From IMG/VR virus record IMGVR_UViG_3300026094_000037, positions 1 to 23,750 of that record: 23,750 nt of DNA. One strand, 5' to 3'. This DNA is from a virus. A model generated the notes under the pieces. The model worked only from the letters and a program-made list of their open reading frames with translations. It had not been told where the DNA came from and did not search any database. The stretch's first letter is position 1, and every line of letters starts with the position of its first letter. Below, one piece after another: positions 5,900 to 15,900 of the stretch. The position numbers were made by a program, and so were the translations under genes.

Positions 5900-8800
5900 T
5901 TATCTTAAAAAGTATTGAAAGGCCAGCGGTATACCTAATACCGTTCCTCTAAATCTTATATTGCCAAATATATTTATTGGTTCTCCGTCAACAGATGAAA
6001 TTTGGTTTCCGCCGACGAATATATTACCTGCAGTAACACTATTTACATTAAGTGATGCACCGCCGCCGCCAATTTGCGACTCGATATACGATTTTACTGC
6101 TCTCTGCGTTGGTACAATATTATCTGAATTTGCAGTAAAGAAAGGATCTGTGGAGAACTCATTAATTGCTGCAGAATTACCTCCTAGTGAAACCTCACCT
6201 AGTGTAAGTTCTTGCAAACCTGCAAGGTTAAATGCATCTGCGGAAATTGTAGCAACACCAGTGCTTTGCTCTACAGAGAACAAATCACCTACTCTAAAAT
6301 TACCATCTTGGTCGGTAGACGTAAAGAATACTCTGCCGCCGTTTTCGCTGCGTGTTTCATTATTTTGGTCAGGAACGTTAAGCGGCTCTCCGAAGAAACG
6401 ACTTGGATAGTTTGTTTCTGAAAAACTGCCTGTTCCGATATCTAGGAAATCGTGTCCAGTTAATCTTACCTGCGAATATCTAATTCTAAGAGTAACTTCC
6501 TCTTCGTCCTCTGGAGCTTCTTCAATTGTGAGTCCAGGAGATATTTGTAGGAACGCTGTATAAGCACCGTCGTTATTACCTACAAAACTGATAGTTGTAA
6601 CCAATTTGAAATATCTTCCAGATAGGTTAGCAAATTCAACATTAGAACCGTCTACAGGTTGCTCTGATATCCACTTAACTGCTATCTGATCAACTGCTTG
6701 GCGGAAGTCAGCTTCGCCATTTGAATTTTCAGCATTAACATCAGCACTTGCTTCTGAATAATTGCTGCCTCTGCTAATGAAGGTTGGATTTGCAAGAGCA
6801 CCCTTGCCTAGTCTTGGCAGAAGAATAACATCTTCTGTGTTACTCGGATCTGTTACAGTTACGGTAGGTTCAGTGCTGTAGTTCGACCCTGGCTCTTTCA
6901 ATCTTATTTCAAATATCTGTTCGTTTGAAACACTTGCTCTGCCTGTTGCTCGAGCACCAAGATTAGCAACTGCTAGGGTGCTATCTGACGCAACAGAACT
7001 AGCAACAAATGTAGTTGTTCTATCAGGATTTCCATGAGCAACTGCAGAAAAACCTGTGGTTACATTGGTATCAACTGACTGAGCAGACCATTCTAAGCCA
7101 TACTCAGAATGATATACTACAGAATTTTCTGTTGCACTTGTAATTACAAAAACACCCTGTCCATATGCAATTTGTTCAGGTTGATCTATTGAAGTAACTC
7201 CTGTGTCTGTCCAGGTTATACCATCAAGACTGTAAAGGACACTTCCTTCTGAACTGATAAGTATGAATCTTCCGTTACCCCATTTGATATCAGTCCATGT
7301 TCCTGAAGTTTCGACGTCCGTTGTGTTATCCCAATCAATTCCGTCGGTAGAAAATGCAACCTGCGCTTGACCTGACAGTGCTGCAACAAACAGTCCCTTA
7401 CCATATGTAAGACAGGAAAATCCAACAGCAGGTAGTGCGTCTGTTGTGGTAACCCAGCTATCAGCGCTGTTTTGACTGTATACAACATCTCGGCTATTGT
7501 CGCTGATAGCTACAAATCTGTTGTTGTCAACAGCTATATTGCCAAATGCAATATTTTTATCGCCTGATGTAGGTAATCCGGATGTAGAACTCTGCCATGC
7601 TGCTGCATCCGAAGAATAGTTAACAGTGCCATCCTCAGAAATTGCTGCAATCAAAGCTGATTTAAACAGCGAGGATCCGTCGTCTAGCAGTCCTGTTGCA
7701 AGGTCTCTCCAAGGACTTGTAGTTGCCATTGTTTCTGTAGTCCAATTTACGCCATCTACGCTGGTATGAGCAATTGCGCTTGAATCTTGGTCAACACCTA
7801 CAAATAGACCTTTTTCGCCGTAGCCGCCAAAGTCAAAATCAAGCACAGTGCCTGAATCGTCTAGAGAAATCAGTGTCACTGTGATATCATTTGTTGGAGT
7901 AGCTCCCCCTAGAAGAGTGCCATTGATCGTAACAGTTTCCAGTCTCTCGTATCCTGATCCTGCAGAGTTAAGAGCAACATAGTATTTTGATCCTACTCTT
8001 ACAACATCGAAAGACACGTTTGACCCAGAACCTCCTGTTGCTGCAACATTCGTGTATTCTTCTGATGTTTCAAAATATTCAATTGCAGACAGAGCCACCG
8101 AAGAATCCAAAGCACCAGTTGCTACAGAGCTGCTAGGAGCAGAAAATTCTATTCTAGGTTCGATCTGATATACAGAAGTAGAGTTTGGCTCCACTATAGG
8201 AATACCCGGCACTACATGCTCCCAGCCTGCACTACCGTCTTGTTTGACAACTGTGGCTTCTTTCGAACCTGCATTATAGGTATCAATGAAACCATACTGA
8301 CCTTCGCCGGCGCCGCCTACAATATAGATTGCCATTCCAGGATATGCAGCGCTCAAACTTCCGTCTGTGGCTGCAAGGAATATGCCGGTTAGGCTGCCTT
8401 CCTGTGCAGTATTGCTCTGAACAGTGTATCCTTCTCCGCCAGGAGGCACGCCTTCTGTTGCGCCTATTCGAGTTTGGAATACTGCGTCGTCTCTAAATTC
8501 ATCTGCTTCTGTTTGAGCTCCTGTTCCTGCGCCAAATATTTCAATTTCTGCTTCTGTATAATTGTTACCAGCATGTTGAAATTCTAAGGCTAAAATTTGG
8601 TCGCCATCAACTGTAACATTTGATACAGTAGCATTAAACTGTGATCTGTTGTCTACAACTGCTCTTACAGGAGTTTCTTCAGGATCTACGCCTTCTGCTA
8701 CTGAACCAAATGTGCCGTATGAATTGTTGCCGTTTGTTGCTCGGATTCTTCCGCCGTTCTCTGCAAGATAACCTATATGAGCATAATAAGAGAACACTGA

Positions 8801-11800
8801 TACAAGTTCTGCTCTGCCATTATTAGTAATCCATGCACCTATTCCGTCTGAGATTAGCTGAGTAAAATCATTAGAAACAATAGAATCGTTGCCTGCAGCG
8901 TGTAATTCTCCGTCGATCTTTTGACCTATAGCAGCTTCGCCGAATGTAGAAACATTTTGTACATAAGGAGATCTTGCTGTAATATGCACTCTCTCATCTT
9001 CTGGTCCCCAGCCTGGATCAAGGCTGCAATACGCGCCGGCGGTAGGCCTGCGAGTACCAAATTCGTTTTCGGGAGTTAGATCTCCGCGCAGACCTGCTAC
9101 TGACTGCAATCGTATGCCAGTTGCATTTCTAAGATAGTACATATCTTCTTCCTGAGATCCGATCACAGAATTAGTATAATATCTTGCTGCTAGTCTATGC
9201 CTATAGCTTGCTGATCTATATATAACAAAATCGTTAACTGATCCTTCGCCACTATATGATCTTTCCCATACTGAAGGATAAACTAAATCCCATTTAATCG
9301 AATCTATGTATTCTCTTACATCTCTAGCACATAAAGTTTCATTATAATCATATGAAGATTTAATATCAAATGCTCCGGTCCATTCCTGAGTAAGATCAAC
9401 TTCTTGAATTTCTCCTGCAGATAATTCACCAATTTTAAATTCTGTTGAACTTATAATTTCAGTTACAAAGTATTGAGTGTCGGGTGATAATCCTGCATCT
9501 GTAAGATTTGTAGTGTCGTCTTCAAACTGGATAGGCTGATTTCTAAACAACCATTCGGTATTAGATATTGTAAGGGTGTTTGTGCTTGTGTTAATATCAG
9601 TAACAGAATCTTGAAAATAGTCGTCTACATAAGCTAATACTTCTTGTACTATAAATTCTTTGTTTAGTTCTAACTGGAACAACGCATTATAGACTTCTTG
9701 ATCTTCGACTTGATCATTATTTCCTTCTGCAAATCCTGTAAAAATAGCATCGTCTTGTTGCTGAAATGTTGCATTAATGGTATTTTCGAATGCTTGTTCT
9801 TCATCGGTAGTTCCATTAGGTATATAGTCAGCTATAATTAATCTTCTTACAAATTCAAAAACTGCAGTACGCGCTTCCTTGTCTTCTTGGGAAAGTACAT
9901 CTGTTACAGAATTAACATAGAAGTTTGTTTGTATGATTGCCGCGACATTTGTAGAAACAGCAAAGTCGTACTCTAATGCTTCAACAATATCTGCGATTGC
10001 AGCTTCATATTCAGATTGAGTGTAAACTAAGTCTGCGAAGTTTGCGTTAATAAAACTAATTGCTTGAGATTGAATTGTAGAAATATTAGAATCTAGGGTC
10101 GATACTACAGTTTCTTCGTATGTCCCAACTCCTACTGTAGGATAAACTATTGCAACAGTTCCTTCCCCATTTTCTACAATGTTAGAAATATCTGTAAATA
10201 ATGCATTTATTCTATTAGCAACAGTTGATGTTCCGGAAGGTCCATTTAAAATCTGTTCAATATTGGTCTGAAGAGCAATAACTTCTGTTCCTGTAGCAAC
10301 ATCTCTTGAAAGATTGTTAAGAAAATCATACACATCTAAAGGCAATTGTTCTTCTGCTGGGTCAATAACTAAAGTTGCAATATTTTCGTCGTAATAGGAA
10401 TTTCCTATCCTTACACTCTGCCAATTGCCTTCATATGTTAAATCATATGTCACAGCATCAATTACAGCAGCAACATCTTTCTTTACTTTAGTCTTTGAAT
10501 AGTGCTTCACAGACGGACTGTTTTGGTTTATAAATTCAATAGTTTCTGCTTTAAGGAATTCTAAGTTCAATCTTAAAAGATCTCTACCGTATCCGAACTC
10601 TGGTGCGTCTAAAGAATAGGTAGGTTCGAACTCTGCAGATCTCAAATCACCAATATTAAAGTCTATATTTTTTCTGATGCTTCTTGCTAGTTTTTCAGTC
10701 TGCTCGCCTACTTGGACAGTTTCGGCAAAGGGCCATTCTTGACTCTGTAATTGTGTATTCGCAGGACTAGAAGTTACTGTAGCACCGGTGACTATATCCC
10801 CTACGATTTGTTCTACTCTTTTTAAACCAGCAAAAGAATATCTAAAATCTTCTCTCGGAGTAAGAGTGCTGTTTACAGTATTTCTAGCTTCTACTCTTGT
10901 AGATCTAAGTTCGTCGCCTAAGACACAACATTTTGCAGGTACAATTATAGGACAAACTTCTCTATAAGTTCCAGTAGATACTTTAATTAATGTATGTGGT
11001 TCGAATTCTACAGGAATGTTATCGTCATTACCTGCTTCAATTGCGTCTTTTATTATATTAACAAGGTTTTGAACTTCTTCAGAAGAACCGTCTTCTGAGT
11101 CAATAGAAGAATTTGTGTATTGGTCTGCAATTCTTGTAGAATTATCTCCTCTAAGAATTTGATAGTTTTCGTCCGGAGATTGCTGTTCTAGCACTGCTTG
11201 CATTACCTGCAGGCTGTAATTAATAGCAGCGACAGTTTCTTCTTCCTGTCCTAAAGTGTAAAATTGTGCAGCATTATTTACATATTCTAGAGCAACTTCT
11301 CTTGAACGAGCATTTCCTCCATGAGCAATGTCCCATACTACTGCATCTACAATGAAACCAATGTCTCTTTCGCATTTAATACTATTGAAAGAAAAATCAG
11401 TAGTAAACGGCGCTGTACCATTTTCAATTTGTTCTTCTATCCATTCGCTAGTTTCTCTCTGAATAAATCTTCTATTCAGCTCTAGTAATTCTGTGCTATT
11501 AGGTTTTTTAGTGCCCTTTTCAATTTGCTCGCAAGCATAGCGAATAGAGCGCCATGGTCTATCTGTTGATTTACCATATATTGGCGCCGGACTGTTTGTT
11601 CCATACTCGGTAACATAATAAACATCTTCTATGCTTCCGATAAATTCCCACTCAGGAATTCCTTCTGGAGAAACTGTTAATATTTGTCCGTTTTCGCCTA
11701 TTGGTAATCTTTGAGGCGTAGTATCGGCAAAATAAACCAAATCGCCTGTTGTGGTAAGCACGCTCTGTTCTGTGCCTATTGCTAACACACTCCAAAACTC

Positions 11801-12925
11801 TGAAGAATCTGCTACATCGGGGGAATTAACACTGTCTTCTGCTATGTGATAGGAATTAGCTACAAACGAACTATCTAAGAATCGTACAACATCGCCAGTA
11901 TAATACTCACCGCCGTCTATCCATTCGCCTCTCCATTCAAATCCTGAGTTCAGTCTCTGCCAGAATTCTTCATTTGGCGGTTGTTGATTTGAGTGATCTT
12001 TAACAGCTCTGTATGTAAATCCGCCTAAACGTACAACTTCTCCAACTCTGTATTCTACATTAGAAGAATCTTCATTCCAGTCGCCTAGAAATTTTAATCC
12101 TTCAGAGAAAAGTTGCCATTGTCCGTTGTCACCTGTAGGGAAATCAGAAACATTATCAGATACTGCAATATATTGATTGCCGCCGTATTTTACAATGTCG
12201 CCTGACTGATATTTTCTAGTAGCATCCCATTCGTCTTCAAATTGGAATCCTTCTACAAATGCCTCCCAAAAACTCGAATCAGTTTCGAATTCTGTGCTAC
12301 TGTTATGATAATCTAAGGAGATCCAAAGTTTGGCTCCTCTTTGAACTACATCGTTTTTCTTATATCGAAAGCCCGGTGTCCAATCAGATAGATATTCAAA
12401 TCCTGCGTTGAAGACCTCCCAGTTTGCATTATCTTCCTCGAGCCCTAAATCATTAGTTGCTGCTGATGTGTGGTCTTGAATACATACGTAACTTATGCCG
12501 CCGTATTTGACAAAGTCATTTACTTTATAGTCGAAAGAAGTTTCCCAGGCACCTTTCCAATCTAGTCCTTCTGCAAATACCTGCCATTTTGTAATGTCGG
12601 CTTCTAGTCCTTGGGTAGAATCTTCAGCGGAAATATGATCTTCTGTTGAAATATAAAGTCTAGCACCATAGCGAACTATGTTGTCTACAAGATATCTTTC
12701 TCCCGGCTGCCACTCTCCTCTCCAACTTTGTCCGTCTGCTATGAGATTCCATTTTGAAGGCACTGCATTTAGGTCATCAAAAAATTCTGTAGAACTGTCG
12801 TGACCTATAACACATATAAAAGACTTGCCGTTAAATGATACAACATCGTCCTTGTAATATTCATTACCTGAACTCCATTCTCCCTTCCAGACAAATCTTA
12901 TTCTTCCTAATTTAAATTCAGCCAT
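5900..12925 (-). CDS. Giant modular fibre/baseplate-associated protein (2341 residues), larger paralogue
   Basis: Start ATG 12925 has GGAG upstream and GATAAATA at 12947-12954. Domains in order: seven Trp-rich repeats ('WxGEW...Y..gDvVxygGxxY') at residues about 8-385, resembling carbohydrate-binding or chitin-binding modules; a beta-helix start near 435 (VYYVTEYGTNSPAP, PWRSIRYACEQIE); a long helical region, about 485-1260, with recurring 'xRDvxxivDAvxwDl' motifs at 518, 815, 973 and 1199, split by a strand block holding GDELRST (670-676); a conserved beta-helix core, about 1290-1415 (AYCSLDPGWGPEDERV, RATNGNNSYGTFGS); GxGY-type repeats; a beta-propeller, about 1700-1985, with Asp-box-like motifs such as YSLDGITWTD; and a C-terminal module, about 2150-2320 (STDQDGNFRVGDLF, NIVPTQRAVKSYI). 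It is probably a peripheral tail or baseplate protein that binds surface glycans. No catalytic residues can be assigned. Confidence 0.85.
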   Translation of the reverse strand: MAEFKLGRIRFVWKGEWSSGNEYYKDDVVSFNGKSFICVIGHDSSTEFFDDLNAVPSKWNLIADGQSWRGEWQPGERYLVDNIVRYGARLYISTEDHISAEDSTQGLEADITKWQVFAEGLDWKGAWETSFDYKVNDFVKYGGISYVCIQDHTSAATNDLGLEEDNANWEVFNAGFEYLSDWTPGFRYKKNDVVQRGAKLWISLDYHNSSTEFETDSSFWEAFVEGFQFEDEWDATRKYQSGDIVKYGGNQYIAVSDNVSDFPTGDNGQWQLFSEGLKFLGDWNEDSSNVEYRVGEVVRLGGFTYRAVKDHSNQQPPNEEFWQRLNSGFEWRGEWIDGGEYYTGDVVRFLDSSFVANSYHIAEDSVNSPDVADSSEFWSVLAIGTEQSVLTTTGDLVYFADTTPQRLPIGENGQILTVSPEGIPEWEFIGSIEDVYYVTEYGTNSPAPIYGKSTDRPWRSIRYACEQIEKGTKKPNSTELLELNRRFIQRETSEWIEEQIENGTAPFTTDFSFNSIKCERDIGFIVDAVVWDIAHGGNARSREVALEYVNNAAQFYTLGQEEETVAAINYSLQVMQAVLEQQSPDENYQILRGDNSTRIADQYTNSSIDSEDGSSEEVQNLVNIIKDAIEAGNDDNIPVEFEPHTLIKVSTGTYREVCPIIVPAKCCVLGDELRSTRVEARNTVNSTLTPREDFRYSFAGLKRVEQIVGDIVTGATVTSSPANTQLQSQEWPFAETVQVGEQTEKLARSIRKNIDFNIGDLRSAEFEPTYSLDAPEFGYGRDLLRLNLEFLKAETIEFINQNSPSVKHYSKTKVKKDVAAVIDAVTYDLTYEGNWQSVRIGNSYYDENIATLVIDPAEEQLPLDVYDFLNNLSRDVATGTEVIALQTNIEQILNGPSGTSTVANRINALFTDISNIVENGEGTVAIVYPTVGVGTYEETVVSTLDSNISTIQSQAISFINANFADLVYTQSEYEAAIADIVEALEYDFAVSTNVAAIIQTNFYVNSVTDVLSQEDKEARTAVFEFVRRLIIADYIPNGTTDEEQAFENTINATFQQQDDAIFTGFAEGNNDQVEDQEVYNALFQLELNKEFIVQEVLAYVDDYFQDSVTDINTSTNTLTISNTEWLFRNQPIQFEDDTTNLTDAGLSPDTQYFVTEIISSTEFKIGELSAGEIQEVDLTQEWTGAFDIKSSYDYNETLCARDVREYIDSIKWDLVYPSVWERSYSGEGSVNDFVIYRSASYRHRLAARYYTNSVIGSQEEDMYYLRNATGIRLQSVAGLRGDLTPENEFGTRRPTAGAYCSLDPGWGPEDERVHITARSPYVQNVSTFGEAAIGQKIDGELHAAGNDSIVSNDFTQLISDGIGAWITNNGRAELVSVFSYYAHIGYLAENGGRIRATNGNNSYGTFGSVAEGVDPEETPVRAVVDNRSQFNATVSNVTVDGDQILALEFQHAGNNYTEAEIEIFGAGTGAQTEADEFRDDAVFQTRIGATEGVPPGGEGYTVQSNTAQEGSLTGIFLAATDGSLSAAYPGMAIYIVGGAGEGQYGFIDTYNAGSKEATVVKQDGSAGWEHVVPGIPIVEPNSTSVYQIEPRIEFSAPSSSVATGALDSSVALSAIEYFETSEEYTNVAATGGSGSNVSFDVVRVGSKYYVALNSAGSGYERLETVTINGTLLGGATPTNDITVTLISLDDSGTVLDFDFGGYGEKGLFVGVDQDSSAIAHTSVDGVNWTTETMATTSPWRDLATGLLDDGSSLFKSALIAAISEDGTVNYSSDAAAWQSSTSGLPTSGDKNIAFGNIAVDNNRFVAISDNSRDVVYSQNSADSWVTTTDALPAVGFSCLTYGKGLFVAALSGQAQVAFSTDGIDWDNTTDVETSGTWTDIKWGNGRFILISSEGSVLYSLDGITWTDTGVTSIDQPEQIAYGQGVFVITSATENSVVYHSEYGLEWSAQSVDTNVTTGFSAVAHGNPDRTTTFVASSVASDSTLAVANLGARATGRASVSNEQIFEIRLKEPGSNYSTEPTVTVTDPSNTEDVILLPRLGKGALANPTFISRGSNYSEASADVNAENSNGEADFRQAVDQIAVKWISEQPVDGSNVEFANLSGRYFKLVTTISFVGNNDGAYTAFLQISPGLTIEEAPEDEEEVTLRIRYSQVRLTGHDFLDIGTGSFSETNYPSRFFGEPLNVPDQNNETRSENGGRVFFTSTDQDGNFRVGDLFSVEQSTGVATISADAFNLAGLQELTLGEVSLGGNSAAINEFSTDPFFTANSDNIVPTQRAVKSYIESQIGGGGASLNVNSVTAGNIFVGGNQISSVDGEPINIFGNIRFRGTVLGIPLAFQYFLR
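5971..5978 (-). promoter_or_regulatory. Possible internal late promoter motif (AATAAATA)
   Basis: The minus strand reads AATAAATA inside the last 80 bases of the 2341-residue gene, about 90 bases upstream of the 106-residue gene. It could give extra transcription of the 106-, 323- and 303-residue genes. It is coding sequence and AT-rich, so chance is a real alternative. Confidence 0.25.
11771..12904 (-). repeat. Seven Trp-rich protein repeats in the 2341-residue protein
   Basis: These are the same repeat unit and the same copy number as in the 1832-residue paralogue, beginning near residues 11, 67, 122, 177, 228, 279 and 330 (for example VWKGEWSSGNEYYKDDVV, LDWKGAWETSFDYKVNDFV). Equal copy number points to duplication of the whole gene rather than independent repeat expansion. 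Confidence 0.75.
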
Positions 12926-12946
12926 CTATAAACTCCGCGCTGTTGT

Positions 12947-12954
12947 TATTTATC
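12947..12954 (-). promoter_or_regulatory. T4-like late promoter motif (GATAAATA)
   Basis: The minus strand reads GATAAATA directly after the TAG of the 1832-residue gene. It lies 22 bases upstream of the ATG of the 2341-residue gene, with GGAG in between. Its position in one of the few non-overlapping junctions, and its identity to the motif at 23068-23075, support a late promoter that separates the two giant genes into different transcription units. Confidence 0.6.
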
Positions 12955-12955
12955 A

Positions 12956-15900
12956 CTATTGCATACTATCGTCGAATGATCTCAGTAATAGTGACTGAGT
13001 TATCATTGTTCCGGAAATATGCGTGGGGGCTCCTGTTCTTGGATCAGTGCCCTGTAAAGTCGCCTGCCTAGGAATATCGATGAAAGGTTCTGCAATTACA
13101 TCTATAGTGTTGGCAGGACCGCCTAGTCGTATCCTTCCTGATATAAGAGTATTTGTTTCGAGATTTTCGCCGCCGACTGAAAGACGTTGTGCAAGAAAAC
13201 TTGCTACAGCTCTTTGAGTAGGTACAATATTATCTGAATCCTGTGTGAAATTTGGATCTGTACTAAATTCTCTAACAACTGTGCCCGAGCCACCTAGTCT
13301 GATTCCTCCTAGAGATAATTCATCAAGTCCCTGCAGATCAAAAAATTCAGCTGATATTGTAATAATACCAGTTGCTTGATTAACAGCAAACAAATCGCCG
13401 CCTCTAAAGTTTCCGTCTTGGTCTGTAGAAACATAAAAAACTCTGCCGCCCGCGAACTCTCTTACTTCGTTACTAGGAGTTGCTGTAAAAAAGTTGCCGC
13501 CGGCATAAATTTCAGGATAGTTTGTAAGCTCGAAATTTCCAGTTCCAATGTCAAGAAAATCATGGTTTGTTAATCGTATTTTACTTAGGTTTTCTATAAT
13601 TGTAACAGTGTCGCCGTTACTTATGTCATTTTCTAATGTAAGAGCAGGAGATACCTGTATTTCAACTAGGCTTGTTCCTTGATTAGTTCCGTCATCGCCG
13701 AGATTTGTAACTCTAGCAGCAGAAAACTCTTTAAGCTGTGTAGGATTTTCATTATCAAACACGCCGCTAATTAACACTTGAGATCCAATATCTGGAACGT
13801 TGGATACATTATTAATTGTTAATATGTTATCTGCAGGAATAACATCTGCAAATCCATCACCAGTTATTAGGACATCTGCTTGAGAACTTACATATCCTGC
13901 ACCACGGTTTATAAAATCGGGTTGGGCAAGAACACCTGATCCTAGTCTAGGTTCAATAGCTGCTTCCACCGTTGCTACGTTATCAAAAAGAACAATTGCA
14001 GGCGGAGCTGCAGAATCGTACCCAGATCCCGGATCCCAAATTTTCATAAAACTTATCTGACCTTGTCTCACAAAGGGCCTCATAATAGCAGGTTTTCCTG
14101 TGCGCACGATCCCAACACCGTTTATTGTTGTGCTGTCCGCAAATAAGAACCATTCTGGCCTCGTGCCAAAACTAGCAACTCCGAACGTAGTCCATGGTAG
14201 TAGTTGATCTAACACATACTTTTGCCAACTTAAACAGTTATATGAAGTATAAAGTGAACCTACATTGTCTATTGCCAAAAATATTCCTTGATAGTATTTC
14301 AAAGTAATAAATGTTCCAGAGCTTTCACCTGCGTTGCGTGGTTCATTTCCTTCTATCCAATTAATTCCGTCAAAGCTGTAAAAACATTCTCCAATCGATG
14401 TAATTGCTACAAATTTGTTATCTCCGTAAGTTAAGGCAATAAAATCATATAGATTTTCGTCGTCTATCTGTGGTAATGCCGAATCGTTTCTTGTCCAAGT
14501 TATGCCGTCATTAGAAGTAGCTGTTGCTCTATCTGAAGTAGATAATGCTACAAATTTTCCTTTTCCGTATGTTACAAATTGATATGCAGGAACAGTAGAA
14601 TCTGCTGTAGAATCGCTGTCTGTGTCTTCTGGAATTTCAGTTATTTCCCATGTTTCTCCAGAGCTACTATACGCAACAGCATTAGAATTATTAGAGATTA
14701 TGACAAATAAATCGTTTCCGTATACACCGTCTACCCAGTTTTGTAGCTCTGGTAGAGGACGTTCTGACCATGTTTCGCCGTCGAGACTAAATGCAACTTT
14801 GTCTTCTAGAGAAGCAACTGCAACAAATCTATTGTTACCACTTATAATTCTCGTAAAATCTCCAACAAATGGAAGAGTAACCTCAGTATAATTTCTTCCA
14901 TTATCTGAGTATAACGCAAGGTTTGGATTAGCTACGTTTACCAGTCGACCGGCTCTTCCTGTTCCGTCAACTTCTAGAGAAATAATACTATTTGTGCTAT
15001 CCTCGCTTACTTGGATTATTTCTACAATAAGGTCATTATTGGGACTAGAACCATCAAACTCTGTGCCCGAAATTACAAAGGAGTCGCCGGCAGCATACCC
15101 TGCCCCTCCGTCTGTTATTGTCGCAGAATAATCTCTTCCAGATTTTGTAACTTCTATAACAGCAGATTGGTCTAAAACTTCCGGGTCTCCTTGACTACCG
15201 GTAGGCAACTCAACATCTGCATAAATTTGAGTAATTTCTCCATAAACCGAATCGGTGTATGTTCTATCAAAAGGCAGATTTGAATATTCTTGCTCAAACG
15301 GGGGTTGGTCTACATCTACTCGAGGCTCGACCCTATATTGATTGTTTGTATCAAGCAACCCTAAAGCAGGTGTGCCTCCAACTACATGATCCCATCCAGG
15401 TTCTCCGTCAGATTCTCTAACTACAGTTGCATCTTTTGTAGTAGGATTATAAGTATCTATAACCGCATACTGCCCTGCTGCAGGGCCAGATATAATAATA
15501 ACTCTTTGACCTATGTAGTCAGTATCTATTTGATTACTATCGTTGGCAGATAAGGTTATCTCTGTTGCGCCATTAGAATTAAATTGGCAAAAACCCTGCT
15601 GTTGTGTATACCCTGAACCTCCTACAGTAGCACTGTCATCAAAACCTGAAATCTTGCCGTTGAATATTGCACTATCTCTCAAATCTGAAAATTCAACACT
15701 TGCAAAATCGCCTGCACCTATTATATCTGCATTTGCTGTTGTATATTCTTCACCTGCATTTCTATACTCGAACACAAGAATTTCACTTAGTGTTCCTCCC
15801 GAAATAGCATCTTGTACAAGTGCCTCATTATTACGGGTAAATGCGGAAACGACTTGGGGAGTTTCGGCAGGATCACTACCGTCGGCAATGCTCCCAAATC

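Noticed and set aside
5636-6421. Plus-strand frames over the 106-residue gene and the end of the 2341-residue gene
   Set aside because: Antisense shadows. The minus strand carries the conserved C-terminal module and a proper start.
7216-7488. A 90-residue minus-strand frame inside the beta-propeller region
   Set aside because: It is an alternative frame of the 2341-residue gene. The propeller motifs are in the main frame.
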